Below, one piece after another: positions 19,166 through 29,186 of a stretch of DNA of 64,000 nucleotides. Position numbers and translations under genes: made by a program. The stretch covers positions 121,111 to 185,110 of the forward strand of contig NZ_SNWH01000002.1 in assembly GCF_004361885.1 (NCBI RefSeq), read 5' to 3'. Every line of letters begins with the position of its first letter. The first letter of the stretch is position 1. Under the pieces are notes generated by a model. It was not told the DNA's origin, did not search any database, and saw only the letters and a program-made list of their open reading frames with translations. This DNA comes from Halomonas ventosae (GTDB taxonomy: Bacteria; Pseudomonadota; Gammaproteobacteria; Pseudomonadales; Halomonadaceae).

Positions 19166-20959
19166 TCAAGACATGTCGGCGCTAGTCGTGTGCCCGCGCC
19201 AGCGCGCCTTGTCTCCGTCGAGCCAGCGCAGCGCGACCCTTCGTGCCTGTACCAGCTCGCGGCACCAGGTCAGCCGTCCGGCCGTGCGGCGGATCCCTGC
19301 GCGGCGTAGCTTGACGAGGATGCGAGTCGGCAGGCCGACCAGCACCAGGGCGACCCCCTGGCGGTGCATCTCGTCGATCATGGCCTTGAGGGCCACGATG
19401 GCGGTGCCATCCATGCTCGGTACGTCATGCATGTCGAGGATGACGATTCGCACGTTTGGGTCGACCAGGTGCAGCGAGGTGAGCGCTTTCTCGGCGGCGC
19501 CGAAGAACAGCGGCCCATTGACGTCGTAGAGGGTGACCTCGGCGGGCAGCGCGTCGATGCTGGCATGGGTCTGCGTGTCGATACGCTCGGTCTGGGTCAG
19601 CAATGACATGCGCCGGATGAACAGGGCGGCGGCGAGCCCCATGCCCACGGCCACCGCCAGCACCATGTCAAAGACCACGGTCAGGGTGAAACAGGTCACC
19701 AGGATGGCCACGTCCCCTGCCGGGGCCGAGCGCAGGGTGTGCAGGAAGTGGCGGGCCTCGCTCATGTTCCAGGCGACGATGAACAGCAGCGCCGCCAGGG
19801 CCGCCATCGGCACCAGCCCCAGCAGGCCCGCCAGCGCGACCACCGCCAGCAGCACCACCAACGCATGCACCACCGCGGCGATCGGTGACCGGGCGCCACT
19901 GCGGATGTTGGTAGCAGTGCGGGCGATGGCGGCCGTGGCGGTGATGCCGCCGAACAGCGGCGCGACGATGTTGCCCAGCCCCTGGCCGATCAGTTCGGCG
20001 TTGGGGTCATGTCGGGTCCGGGTCAGGCCGTCGGAGACTACCGCGCACAGCAGTGACTCGATCGCCCCCAGTATGGCGATGGCGAAGGCGGGACCCAGCA
20101 GGGCGCGAATCAGTTCGAAGTTAAGTGTCAGGGGTTCGCCATCCGCGCCGGGCAGCCGCCAGGGGGCCACGAAACTCGGCGCGATCGGAGGGATGCCGCT
20201 GCCCGTCTCGCCATGGGTCTCCCAGGTGAAGCGCGAGGCGATGGTTTCCACCAGGTTCCCCGTGCTCGGGTCGCCGATGCCATGATTGATCGTATAGGCG
20301 GCCAGCGCACCCACTACCAGTCCGATCAGGGGCGCCGGAATCGGCACATGCAGGCGTGGCCAGAGCAGCATGACGCCCAGGGAGAAGGCCCCCACCCCCA
20401 GCTCCAGCGGTTCCAGGCTTGACAGCGAGGCGGCGATCTGTCCCAGGTTCTCGATGAAGTGCTCGCCCAGCTCGCCGACCTCAAGGCCCAGGAAGTCGGG
20501 CACCTGGAGTACCGCGATCACTACCGCGATCCCCGCCGTGAAGCCCAGCACCACCGGATAGGGCACGTACTGGATGAGGCGCCCCATGCCGGCGATACCC
20601 AGCGCTACCAGAATCATGCCGGCCATCATCGAGGCGATCAGCAGGCCGCCTATGCCGTACTGCTGGACAATGGGGAAGAGGATGACCACGAAGGCCGCCG
20701 TCGGCCCCGAGACATTGAAGCGTGAGCCACCGGTCAACGCGATGATGGCGCCGGCGACGATCGCCGTGTAGAGCCCATGCTGGGGAGGTACGCCGGTGGC
20801 GATAGCCAGGGCCATGGAGAGTGGCACCGCCACGGTGCCGATGGTCAGCCCGGCCAGTACATCATGGCGCAGGTCATTCAGGCCGTAGCCGTCTTGCCAG
20901 GCCGCACGCAGGCCGGTGGCGATGCCGGGAAGTCTCGAGAGCGGGCGGTGACGTGCCAT
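19166..20959 (-). CDS. SulP-family anion/C4-dicarboxylate transporter with STAS domain
   Basis: 597-aa inner-membrane transporter with about 12 helices (first 430 residues; signature GLTIGTVAVPLSMALAIATGV and NVSGPTAAF) and a C-terminal cytoplasmic STAS domain (VTLYDVNGPLFFGAAEKAL, ILDMHDVPSMDGTAIVALK). It resembles DauA/YchM more than dedicated sulfate permeases, so a dicarboxylate or bicarbonate/sulfate substrate is possible. The promoter region is shared with a divergent ribbon-helix-helix gene and contains palindromic repeats. Confidence 0.92.
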   Translation of the reverse strand: MARHRPLSRLPGIATGLRAAWQDGYGLNDLRHDVLAGLTIGTVAVPLSMALAIATGVPPQHGLYTAIVAGAIIALTGGSRFNVSGPTAAFVVILFPIVQQYGIGGLLIASMMAGMILVALGIAGMGRLIQYVPYPVVLGFTAGIAVVIAVLQVPDFLGLEVGELGEHFIENLGQIAASLSSLEPLELGVGAFSLGVMLLWPRLHVPIPAPLIGLVVGALAAYTINHGIGDPSTGNLVETIASRFTWETHGETGSGIPPIAPSFVAPWRLPGADGEPLTLNFELIRALLGPAFAIAILGAIESLLCAVVSDGLTRTRHDPNAELIGQGLGNIVAPLFGGITATAAIARTATNIRSGARSPIAAVVHALVVLLAVVALAGLLGLVPMAALAALLFIVAWNMSEARHFLHTLRSAPAGDVAILVTCFTLTVVFDMVLAVAVGMGLAAALFIRRMSLLTQTERIDTQTHASIDALPAEVTLYDVNGPLFFGAAEKALTSLHLVDPNVRIVILDMHDVPSMDGTAIVALKAMIDEMHRQGVALVLVGLPTRILVKLRRAGIRRTAGRLTWCRELVQARRVALRWLDGDKARWRGHTTSADMS

Positions 20960-21040
20960 GTTTGGGCTCCTTGCGGGAGGCAGCCATTCCCTGGATGGAC
21001 CGAGGAGCGCATCCGCGGGAAAAGTTGAACCGGTTATCTA

Positions 21041-21127
21041 TGCTAATGACATTAACATGTGATTAGCATGGTTGACAACAAGACGCCCTAGCATTGCCCC
21101 AGCGGGCGGCCGCTATTAACATATGAT
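21041..21127. promoter_or_regulatory. Repeated palindromic operator candidate between SulP and the RHH gene
   Basis: TGCTAAT at 21041-21047 and ATTAGCA at 21062-21068 form an inverted repeat, and ATTAACATGTGAT at 21051-21063 recurs with one mismatch as ATTAACATATGAT at 21115-21127, just before the RHH gene. AT-rich against its surroundings. A ribbon-helix-helix dimer encoded next door is a natural candidate to bind these sites. Confidence 0.6.
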
Positions 21128-21151
21128 GATAATGTTTTTCGGAGAGTCACG

Positions 21152-21346
21152 ATGGAAAAGAAGACGGCACGCCTGACCCTGCTCATCGACCCGCACAAGA
21201 AGCGCGCCTTCGAGCAGCTGTGTGCCGCCCAGGATCTGACCCCGTCCCAGGTGGTGAGACAGCTGATCCGCGATTATCTGCGCGATCACGGCGTGGAGTA
21301 CCCGACACGCACCGATCTGGCTCGAGACGCGCCGGGAGAGCAGTGA
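21152..21346 (+). CDS. Ribbon-helix-helix (CopG-like) DNA-binding protein
   Basis: 64 aa: the beta strand TARLTLLIDPHKKRAF followed by two helices (EQLCAAQDLTPSQVVRQLIR), the standard RHH fold, and a short tail. Start at 21152 follows CGGAGAG. No toxin gene follows, so it is a lone regulator or an orphan antitoxin. Divergent from SulP with the repeats above between them, suggesting it represses itself and perhaps SulP. Confidence 0.75.
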   Translation: MEKKTARLTLLIDPHKKRAFEQLCAAQDLTPSQVVRQLIRDYLRDHGVEYPTRTDLARDAPGEQ

Positions 21347-21398
21347 GTGCCCGGGCAAAGAGCGCCAGGGCAAGACTCCCCGCATGGGGCGTGTACTC

Positions 21399-23060
21399 TT
21401 AGCCGGCAGGGGCGTCGGCGGGGCGACACGCCTGGCTGATGTCCAGGCGCGGGTCACGGATGCTGCTCTCGACGCCCAGCACGCCTAGCAGGCTGTGAAA
21501 GAGGTTGTCATGGCTCACCGGCTGTCTGGCGCGCTCTGCCAGGCAGTCCCGCTCGAGTCCGGCCACGGTATCGAATGCCGGCGATGACCACCAGATCATG
21601 GGTACGCGGGTCTGCTCTTCGGGAGCGATGGCGTAGGGCAGGCCATGCAGGTAGAGACCGTTCTCGCCCAGCGACTCGCCATGGTCGGAGACGTACAGCA
21701 GCGCCGCGGGCCGTGACTGCGCTTCCAGCACGCCGATGAGCTCATCTAGCACGCTGTCGGTGTAGAGGATCGCATTGTCGTAGCTGTTGACGATTTCTTG
21801 CCGCGAGCACTGGGCCAGATCGGCGTCGTCGCAGGTGGGCGTGAAGGCGCGGAAGGCCTCGGGATAGCGCTCGAAGTAGCTGGGACCATGGTTGCCGAGC
21901 GTGTGCAGCACGATCACCGTATCGCCACTCGCCGAGGTCAGCTGCTGCCTGAGCGCCTCGACCAGCACGCCGTCGCGGCAGTCATGCCTGTCGCACAGCG
22001 CCGGATAGGCTTGCGAGTCCGGCGAGAAGTGCTCCACCCCGTCGCAGACGCCCTTGCAGCCCGACTGGTTGTCGATCCAGACCACCCGGTAGCCCGCGTG
22101 CTTGAGCACGTCGAGCAGCGATTCGTGGCTCTTGATATAGCGTTCGTCATAGTTGCTCTTGCCGATGGGCGCGAACATGCAGGGCAGCGAGACCGCAGTA
22201 TTGGTGCCGCAGGTAGACACCTCGCTGAAGTTGATGAGGTCGCGACGCGCCAGGCGGGGCGTGGTCTGGCGGGCATAACCGGACAGCCCCCAGTCGGCGG
22301 CGCGCACGGTCTCACCGACTACCAGGACCAGCAGGCGCGGCGTGCCATCGGCCTGGCGATGGGCATCCTCGCCGATCGGCAGGCGCTGTTCCGGCAGCGG
22401 GTCCTCGGCCGCCATGACCTGGCCGGTGGAGACGATGGCGTTGCCCGGCGTGATCAGGTAGCGCAACTCGTGGTGATTGCGCATCAGCGACGACAGGCTC
22501 TGGAAGGAGAGCAGCAGCGATACCGTCAGTACGCCGACGCCGCCGGTCAGCCACAGCAGCGACATGCTAAGCCCCCGCGGCCAGCTGCGCCGTCGCAGCG
22601 GCCAGCGCCAGATCACCAGCATCGGCAGCCCGGCGTAGCGCAGCAGGTAGAGCGCCAGGCCGGGGGTCAGCAGTTCGCCGGCCTCGCCGGTATCGGTCTG
22701 CAACACATTGTCGATCATCGAGGTATCGACGTAAGCCCCGTAGTGGCTGGTGAAATAGCTGACCGATGCCGCGAGCAGCAGCAGCAGCGATAACAGCGGC
22801 TTGACGCTGACCCGGTTGACGAAGGGCAGAAAAACTACCAGTTGCAAGGCGGTCAGGACCACGCCGTAGCCGGCGATCTGCCCCCAGCCGGCAAGCCCGA
22901 CGGGCGACTCGATATCGACCACCGCCGACCAGAAACGCTGGTTATAAAACAGCGTGAAGGCCACACAGGTCAGCAGGGTAAGCGCCTGAGGCGACAGGGC
23001 AGGAAGCCTCAAGCGCCGGTTGACGCGGTCAAGGCGTGAGAGCAAGGTCGATTCAGGCAT
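21399..23060 (-). CDS. eptA: Lipid A phosphoethanolamine transferase
   Basis: 553-aa inner-membrane enzyme: five N-terminal helices (about residues 20-180) and a periplasmic sulfatase-fold domain. The nucleophile region TCGTNTAVSLPCMF, the metal-binding YVSDHGESLGENGLYLHGLP and NHGPSYF are typical of EptA/MCR-type transferases, which add phosphoethanolamine to lipid A and lower binding of cationic peptides. I take the ATG at 23060 (MPESTLLSRLDRV); the longer frame overlaps the PAP2 gene. It overlaps the PAP2 stop by 8 bp. Confidence 0.93.
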   Translation of the reverse strand: MPESTLLSRLDRVNRRLRLPALSPQALTLLTCVAFTLFYNQRFWSAVVDIESPVGLAGWGQIAGYGVVLTALQLVVFLPFVNRVSVKPLLSLLLLLAASVSYFTSHYGAYVDTSMIDNVLQTDTGEAGELLTPGLALYLLRYAGLPMLVIWRWPLRRRSWPRGLSMSLLWLTGGVGVLTVSLLLSFQSLSSLMRNHHELRYLITPGNAIVSTGQVMAAEDPLPEQRLPIGEDAHRQADGTPRLLVLVVGETVRAADWGLSGYARQTTPRLARRDLINFSEVSTCGTNTAVSLPCMFAPIGKSNYDERYIKSHESLLDVLKHAGYRVVWIDNQSGCKGVCDGVEHFSPDSQAYPALCDRHDCRDGVLVEALRQQLTSASGDTVIVLHTLGNHGPSYFERYPEAFRAFTPTCDDADLAQCSRQEIVNSYDNAILYTDSVLDELIGVLEAQSRPAALLYVSDHGESLGENGLYLHGLPYAIAPEEQTRVPMIWWSSPAFDTVAGLERDCLAERARQPVSHDNLFHSLLGVLGVESSIRDPRLDISQACRPADAPAG

Positions 23061-23832
23061 GGTGGGGCGTCTCGTCGGTTGAGGCTTGAGTGTCAAGGCA
23101 TCGCTTCCGTTCACGCCATTCCGGCAGCAGCCAGCTTGCCAGGACAATGCTGATCGTCCAGCAGAGCATCAGGGTCCACAGATCATGGGAGAGGAAGTGG
23201 GCGCCGCGCAGCTGCTGGGCAATACCGAAGACCAGCCCCAGCCCCAGGCCGATGGCCAGCCCCAGCCAGCGCCAGCGCGGCCAGGTGGCGGCGAGGAAGA
23301 AGTAGAGCGCCAGCCAGGCATAGCCGGCACTGGCGTGGCCGGCGGGAAAGCAGGCAGTGTCCGGCATCCCGCTTGGCCGCCATGCCAGCAGGCCGACGAA
23401 GGGCCAGTCGCCGCCATAGCGGGCCAGGTCCCAGGGGCACTCCATGCTTACCAGCTGCTTGAGAATCGAGATACAGAGTGTCGAGGCCGCCACGGCCACG
23501 AACAGGAACAGCAGCGCTCGCCGCCAGCGGCGCAGCGGGGTCGGCAGCAGGCTGGCGAGCAGGGTCAGGATAACCACGCCCCCCATCCACTGGCTGAGCG
23601 TCCGGCCACCTTGGTGCAGCCAGTCCTGCAGCAACACATGATCCTGCAGCGCCCACTCGCCGCCCTGCCAGCGGTAGAGGGCATCGGCGAGCGTGAAGTC
23701 TAGCCCCAGCCCGTATATCACCAGCATCAGGGCGATGAAACTGCACCAGGCCAGGGCCAGGCAGCGAGGTAGGGCGAAGCGGCGCACGGTGCGCGTTGGA
23801 GCCGCGGGGCGCAGGGAGGAAACGTCGGACAT
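23053..23832 (-). CDS. PAP2-family membrane phosphatase
   Basis: 259 aa with about six membrane helices. The three PAP2 active-site motifs are present: KQLVSMECPWD, CFPAGHASAGY and RGAHFLSHD. Its overlap with eptA indicates one transcript. Such partners dephosphorylate or transfer phosphate on lipid A or undecaprenyl-linked donors (LpxE/LpxT-like) so that EptA can act. First gene of the pair; its start is 76 bp from the end of the sensor kinase gene, which may share the transcript. Confidence 0.9.
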   Translation of the reverse strand: MSDVSSLRPAAPTRTVRRFALPRCLALAWCSFIALMLVIYGLGLDFTLADALYRWQGGEWALQDHVLLQDWLHQGGRTLSQWMGGVVILTLLASLLPTPLRRWRRALLFLFVAVAASTLCISILKQLVSMECPWDLARYGGDWPFVGLLAWRPSGMPDTACFPAGHASAGYAWLALYFFLAATWPRWRWLGLAIGLGLGLVFGIAQQLRGAHFLSHDLWTLMLCWTISIVLASWLLPEWRERKRCLDTQASTDETPHHA

Positions 23833-23907
23833 GGCATCGCCGTATCGAGAAGCTCAGATGCCATACTGACCCAGCCAGCTTAACGCTGGCTTATGGCGGG
23901 GAGATAA

Positions 23908-25293
23908 TCACTTCCCTTGGTGCGTGCGCGGCAGCACGACCTCCACCCTGAGCCCGCCCTTCGGGGCCTCGTCGAGTCGCAGGCGGCCGGCGTGGCGCTG
24001 CAGCAGCCGGTCGACGATGGAGAGTCCCAAGCCCGCGCCGGCGCCCGGCCCGGCGCGATGAAAGCGCTCGAGGACCTCGAGGCGTAAGTCAGGCGGAATG
24101 CCGGGCCCCTGGTCGTCGATCGTCAGGGTCAGGGCGTGCTCGCCGGCCGTCAGCCTCACGCTGACGGCGCCGCCCTGGGGAGAATGCTGCAGGGCATTGC
24201 CGGCCAGGTTCTGAATCAGGGTGTCGATGGCGCCGGGTTCGACCGCGAGCCTCCAGTCGGCGGCCTCGTCGGCCTCCAGCTGCAGCTCGATGCCGCGTTC
24301 GGCGGCCAGCGGCGAGAGCTTGGCCAGCGCCTCGCGCACATCGGCCAGCAGGTCGGCGGGCCGAGCGACCAGCGGCGACTCCTCTTCCGGGTCGAGGCGG
24401 GCCAGGGTGAGCAGCTGGGTCACCAGGCGCGTACTGCGGGCCACGCCGTCGCGCAGCTTGTCCAGCGCCTCGCGGCGATCCGCCGGGTCTTCGGTGGCCA
24501 AGGCGTTCTGGGCGTGCAAGTCGAGCACCGCCAGCGGCGTGCGCAGCTCGTGGGCGGCGTCGGCGATGAAGCGCTTCTCCCGCACACGCAGGGCACGGAT
24601 GCGCTCGAGCAGGCGGTTCAGGGCGCCGGCGATGGTCTCCAGCTCGCGGGGCAGGGAGTGGAGGATCAAGGGTTGCAGGGTGTGGGGGTCGCGGCGGCGG
24701 ATCTGCTGGGCCATCCGCGACAGCGGCTGCAGCCCCCAGCCGATCGCCCACCATAGCAGCAGCCCCAGCAGGGGCAGGCCGATCAGGTCCGGCAATAGAG
24801 TGCGCAGGGCCACGGCACGAGTCAGCTCGCCGCGCACGTCCTCGCGCTCACCCACCATCACACGCCGCTCCCCGCCGCGGGTACTCAATGCATAGACCCG
24901 CCAGCCATGGCCCTCCAGGCGGGTATCCTGGTACCCCTCGTCGAGTGTCGTGAGGGGCGCCTGAGGCGCGCTGGCTGAGCGCAGTAGCAGCCGGTCGTTT
25001 TCCCACAGCTGGAAGGTGAGCTTGCTCTCGTAGGCGTGGCCGGCGATTCGCTGATCGGCTAGTTCGGCACGCTGCAGAGCGCTGTTCAGGCTGGCCAGCA
25101 GCGCCTCGCGCTGTTCGGCGTCCAGCGGGGCGTGCATCAGACCCTCGAGCAGACGAGCATTCTGGGCCAGGTTGGCGTCATAGAGCTCCTCGATCTCGTG
25201 GGCGGCATAGCGGTAGCTGAACACGCCGATGGCTAGCGTGCTCAGGCCGAAGACCAGCAACACCAGGCTCAGGGTGCGTTGACGGATTGACAT
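23908..25293 (-). CDS. Sensor histidine kinase (PmrB/QseC-like)
   Basis: 461 aa: helix at residues 8-27, periplasmic domain, helix at about 165-187, HAMP, H-box RFIADAAHELRTPLAVL, N-box LIQNLAGNALQHS, G-boxes LTIDDQGPGIP and GAGLGLSIVDRLL. Intact and upstream of PAP2-eptA, as in polymyxin-response systems. Its own regulator gene does not abut it: at 25293 only a decayed fragment of a regulator C-terminus is found, while the intact regulator is 1.9 kb away at 27204-27884 behind a peroxidase gene. Confidence 0.93.
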   Translation of the reverse strand: MSIRQRTLSLVLLVFGLSTLAIGVFSYRYAAHEIEELYDANLAQNARLLEGLMHAPLDAEQREALLASLNSALQRAELADQRIAGHAYESKLTFQLWENDRLLLRSASAPQAPLTTLDEGYQDTRLEGHGWRVYALSTRGGERRVMVGEREDVRGELTRAVALRTLLPDLIGLPLLGLLLWWAIGWGLQPLSRMAQQIRRRDPHTLQPLILHSLPRELETIAGALNRLLERIRALRVREKRFIADAAHELRTPLAVLDLHAQNALATEDPADRREALDKLRDGVARSTRLVTQLLTLARLDPEEESPLVARPADLLADVREALAKLSPLAAERGIELQLEADEAADWRLAVEPGAIDTLIQNLAGNALQHSPQGGAVSVRLTAGEHALTLTIDDQGPGIPPDLRLEVLERFHRAGPGAGAGLGLSIVDRLLQRHAGRLRLDEAPKGGLRVEVVLPRTHQGK

Positions 25294-25410
25294 CAGCCCG
25301 TGCTGTCCGGCGCGGGATGGTCGAGTCCATAACCCATGCCGCGCAGCGGGCGGGTCAACTCAGCGAAGCGCTTGCGGCGCGGGTAATGCATAGACACCTC
25401 GATGCGTTGC
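25208..25410 (-). repeat. Kinase/regulator junction repeat, copy 1, with decayed regulator C-terminus
   Basis: From 25208 to 25293 this is the start of the intact kinase gene; from 25293 to about 25410 it reads, with frame errors, as the C-terminus of an OmpR-type regulator (GATGGTCGAGTCCATAACCC, CGCATGCC-like block, TTGCGGCGC, CACCTCGATGCGTTGCTTT). The same 200 bp, including the TGATG stop/start overlap, occurs at 27120-27320. The regulator half here has lost its frame, so it is a remnant. Confidence 0.78.
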
Positions 25411-25556
25411 TTTTTATGACATCTTCTTGCCCGGCCATCACGAAGCTTCAACGCGCAGAGCTTGCGCGATAAACGTCTCCAGGGTGGCAGCAGCAGAAAC
25501 CCACCGGTGGCGATAAGCCGGCCGCGTCTCGTCGAGATTGGGGATGGTGCGTAGAT

Positions 25557-25588
25557 AGCGCCCGCTGGCCGAGGGCCGGCGGGCGCTG
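25557..25588. terminator. Hairpin after the peroxidase gene, no T-run
   Basis: AGCGCCCGC at 25557-25565 and GGCC/GGCC pair with GCGGGCGCT at 25579-25588 to give a GC-rich hairpin 17 bp past the peroxidase stop on the minus strand. There is no run of T on either side, so it may stabilise or pause rather than terminate. 25411-25556 holds nothing I recognise. Confidence 0.45.
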
Positions 25589-25604
25589 TAGGCAGGAGGA
25601 TACT

Positions 25605-26693
25605 TTAGTGGGCGCTGACGCTCTCCGCGTCCCCGCTAACCTCGACCACGGTCTCGCCGGGGTTGGAGGGCAACCGGGGCATGGTGATCTCCGGGAACTC
25701 CCCGGTCAGGCCGTTCAGGAATGCCACGATATCAGTCACCTGTTGCTTGGAGAGATCCTTGTTGAGCTGGACCTTGCCCATGACGCGCACCGCCTCGGGC
25801 AGTGTCTCGACTTGGCCATTGTGGAAGTACGGCGCGGTCAGGGTGACGTTACGCAGGGTCGGCACCTTGTACATGTGCAAGTCGGATTCCTTGCCGGTGC
25901 CCCGGGCCCGCCCCTTGTCCGCCATGAGGTTGTACTTCTTGACGTACTCGTTGTCGGTAAAGGTCGGGAATTTTTGGTAAAAGCCCTGGCCCTCCGGCAT
26001 GTTCATCTGCGGGCCATTGAATGCGGGACCACTGTGGCAACTGGTGCAGCCGACCTCGTTGAAGGTTTTCATGCCCCGTACCTGCTGATCGCTCAGGGCG
26101 CTCTTGTCACCCTTGACGTATTGGTCATAGGGGCTGTTGGGGGTGATCAGCGTGCGCTCGAAGGCGGCCACCGCCTTGACGAAGTTGTCCACCGTGGTCG
26201 GGTTGCTATCCCCGGGGAAGGCCTTCGCGAACAGCTCTCGGTAACCGTCGATGGATATGACGCGCTCAACGGCCATATCCATCGACCCCATGCCCATCTC
26301 CACCCCGGCGGTGATCGGTCCTTTGGCCTGCTCCTCGAGGTTCTTGGCTCGCCCGTCCCAGAACTGGGTGGACATGAAAGCAGCATTCCACACCGGTGGT
26401 GCGTTGCGTGGGCCGGTGCGGCCGAACACGCCCATGGAGGTGGGCCTGCCGTCGTCGCTGCCTTCCATGAGGTTGTGGCAGGTGTTGCAGGAGACGGTGC
26501 CACTTGCCGAGTAGCGCGGGTCGAAGTACAGCTTCTTGCCCAGCTCCACCTTGGCCTCGGTGGTGGGGTTGTGCTTGGGCGATGGCGGTTTCTCGGGCAA
26601 TGCCTGCCAATCATAAGCGGCGGCATTACCTGCCACCAAGAGAGCCGCAGCAGCCGCAAGCAGCCGCCCGCGGGTTGGTTGGATAGCTTTCAT
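25605..26693 (-). CDS. Di-heme cytochrome c peroxidase (MauG/CCP family)
   Basis: 362-aa periplasmic enzyme reducing hydrogen peroxide with electrons from small cytochromes. Signal peptide at residues 1-26 (LLAAAAALLVAGNAAA). Two c-type heme sites: C69-N-T-C72-H73 (peroxidatic) and C216-T-S-C219-H220 (electron-transfer). Conserved AFMSTQFWDGRA and VPTLRNVTLTAPYFHNG are typical. Length is normal for bacterial CCP. It sits alone between two copies of a kinase/regulator junction, so it looks inserted. Confidence 0.94.
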   Translation of the reverse strand: MKAIQPTRGRLLAAAAALLVAGNAAAYDWQALPEKPPSPKHNPTTEAKVELGKKLYFDPRYSASGTVSCNTCHNLMEGSDDGRPTSMGVFGRTGPRNAPPVWNAAFMSTQFWDGRAKNLEEQAKGPITAGVEMGMGSMDMAVERVISIDGYRELFAKAFPGDSNPTTVDNFVKAVAAFERTLITPNSPYDQYVKGDKSALSDQQVRGMKTFNEVGCTSCHSGPAFNGPQMNMPEGQGFYQKFPTFTDNEYVKKYNLMADKGRARGTGKESDLHMYKVPTLRNVTLTAPYFHNGQVETLPEAVRVMGKVQLNKDLSKQQVTDIVAFLNGLTGEFPEITMPRLPSNPGETVVEVSGDAESVSAH

Positions 26694-27119
26694 GATACGC
26701 TTCCTCCTTGTCGTTTCGAAAAGCGGTTAAGGCATACAATGATCTGACAATAAACGGTTTTTTATGGAGCCACTGAGCAGTTCAGCGGTTGTTGCGCGTG
26801 TGCTGCTCGAGAGCCATTTATGGCTCCAGCAGCTCGCTTCAGACCACCGTCGGGTGGCCTTTACTGCCCGGCAGTTTGGCCAGATTCAAGACGCACTGAT
26901 CCCTTCAAGATGTTTCTGGCATCGCTGTGCCAGTGCCAGGTTGGCCAGAGCGAACAGGTTGAACAGTTGCAAGGCTTCAAGGCTCTGGTCGAAAGCACCA
27001 TGGCAGTCATGAGCTATCTCTGCGATTGGGTCAGGAGCCACCTGCAGAACATTGCCGGTCGTCTAGCTACGTAAGCATGTGATTCTTACAAGAACCTTAA
27101 GACGTTCCTGTTGCCTATG
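26694..27119. other. Region upstream of the peroxidase, no assigned gene
   Basis: Contains the peroxidase promoter side (AT-rich 26730-26765). The plus strand has an open stretch at 26820-27074 ending KALVESTMAVMSYLCDWVRS, but no start with a ribosome-binding site and no family I recognise; I do not call it. The GC content is lower than in the flanking genes. Confidence 0.5.
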
Positions 27120-27203
27120 TCCGGTGGCTGAATACGCCGATGGCCAGCATGCTCAGCCTGAAGACCAGCAGCACCACGCCGAGGGTGCGGCGACGGATCG
27201 ACA

Positions 27204-27884
<681 letters not shown>

Positions 27885-28055
27885 GGGGTGGGTCACTCTT
27901 CCGACTTCCAAAGGGGGCCGATAGTGGCCCTGTTCATGCCGATGGTCGCCTCGCCCGCAGAGCTTGTCGAGCCCACGTGGCAAGCGCTTGCAGCCGTGGC
28001 CGCTCATGGCAGATAGCGTGTCTCGCTGGCCTCGAGGGTAGTCTCGCTTGCCGGT

Positions 28056-28355
28056 TCAGGCGCGGATATAGGCCCAGCCCTCGGCCTGCCGCTCGGCCAG
28101 GGTGACCACCGCCGCCTCGACTTCCGCGAGGCCTGAGCTGTTGTCGAGCCCCTGAGCGGCCAGGGAGTTGCGGCACAGCCGCAGCAGGGGGTCGGTCTCG
28201 TCGGGGATCGCCAGGGCCGCGGCCACCGCCTCCGCGTTGGCCAGGATCAGCATCTCGGCATCGGGATGGGCCTTGCCCAGGTGGCGGGCGTTACGCCGTG
28301 CCCGAGCGAGGGCCTCGGCGGTGGGGGCATGCAGCAGGACGCGCAGCGTCGTCAT
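28056..28355 (-). CDS. DsrE-like small protein
   Basis: 99 aa with the DsrE/F fold signature: MTTLRVLLHAPTAEALARAR at the start, AEMLILANAEAVAAAL in the middle, and a cysteine in LRLCRNSLAAQG, the position of the family's sulfur-handling or structural Cys. Cytoplasmic; often near sulfur or ABC transporter genes. It precedes the regulator and follows an SsuABC/TauABC-like importer on the same strand, which fits sulfur metabolism. Exact role unknown. Confidence 0.75.
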   Translation of the reverse strand: MTTLRVLLHAPTAEALARARRNARHLGKAHPDAEMLILANAEAVAAALAIPDETDPLLRLCRNSLAAQGLDNSSGLAEVEAAVVTLAERQAEGWAYIRA

Positions 28356-28415
28356 GGGGCCTCCTGGTTTTCGGGGGGTGAGGGCGGCGGATGTCGGGAG
28401 TGAGGGGGCGGGACG

Positions 28416-29186
28416 TCAGTGGGCGCCCCCGATATGGCGCTCGACGGCTTGCAGGCAGTCGGCGAAGCCCGGGTGATCGCGGCGGTGGTCCAGCGGCAAC
28501 GGGATATCGAGGGTTTCTACCACGCCTGCCGGCTGGGCCGCTGTCTGGCCACCCAGCACCATCACCCGGTCGGCGAGCAGCACGGCCTCCTCGATGTCGT
28601 GGGTGACGAAGACGATGGCGGCCTCGGTACGGCGGCGCAGGTCGACCAGCTCCTGCTGGAGGCGGCGCCGGGTGATGGCGTCCAGCGCCGAGAAGGGTTC
28701 GTCCATGAACAGGACTCGCGGGCGCACGGCCAAGGCCCGGGCGATGCCCACCCGCTGCTGCTGGCCGCCCGACAGGGTATGCGGCCAGCGCTCGGCGAGC
28801 TCCTCCAGCCCCACCAGCGCCAGGGGCTCCAGCGCCCGCCGACGTCGTTCGGCCCGGGAGAGGGCCAGCCCCTCCAGGCCTAGTTCCACGTTGGCGCGCA
28901 CGCGACGCCAGGGGAAGAGCCGCGGTGACTGGAAGACCATCGACCAGGCCCGGGTGTCGCGGGCTCGGCCCTCGGGAATCTCGACCGTGCCCCCCTGGGG
29001 GGCGAGCAGGCCGGCCAGGGCGCGTAGCAGGGTCGACTTGCCGACTCCCGAGGCGCCCACCACGGCGACGAACTCCCGGAGGTGCAGGTCCAGGTCGACG
29101 CCGGTGAGCACCGCGGTGGCGTCGAAGCCCAGCCGGAGGCCTCGCGCGCGAAGCACCGGGGGCAGGGTCGTCTGGGAGGCGGTCAT
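28416..29186 (-). CDS. ABC importer ATPase (SsuB/TauB/NrtD-like)
   Basis: 256 aa with Walker A GASGVGKST, Q-loop VFQSPRLFPW, signature LSGGQQQRVGIARAL, Walker B VLFMDEPFSALD and switch His in VTHDIEEA. The start is the ATG at 29186 (MTASQTTLPP), overlapping the permease stop by 4 bp; the frame upstream is a permease shadow. Third gene of a binding protein-permease-ATPase operon for nitrate, sulfonate or a similar organic anion. Confidence 0.93.
   Translation of the reverse strand: MTASQTTLPPVLRARGLRLGFDATAVLTGVDLDLHLREFVAVVGASGVGKSTLLRALAGLLAPQGGTVEIPEGRARDTRAWSMVFQSPRLFPWRRVRANVELGLEGLALSRAERRRRALEPLALVGLEELAERWPHTLSGGQQQRVGIARALAVRPRVLFMDEPFSALDAITRRRLQQELVDLRRRTEAAIVFVTHDIEEAVLLADRVMVLGGQTAAQPAGVVETLDIPLPLDHRRDHPGFADCLQAVERHIGGAH

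Noticed and set aside
26764..27074. Possible small plus-strand gene upstream of the peroxidase
   Set aside because: No ribosome-binding site, two competing frames and no recognisable family; recorded only as a region without an assigned gene.
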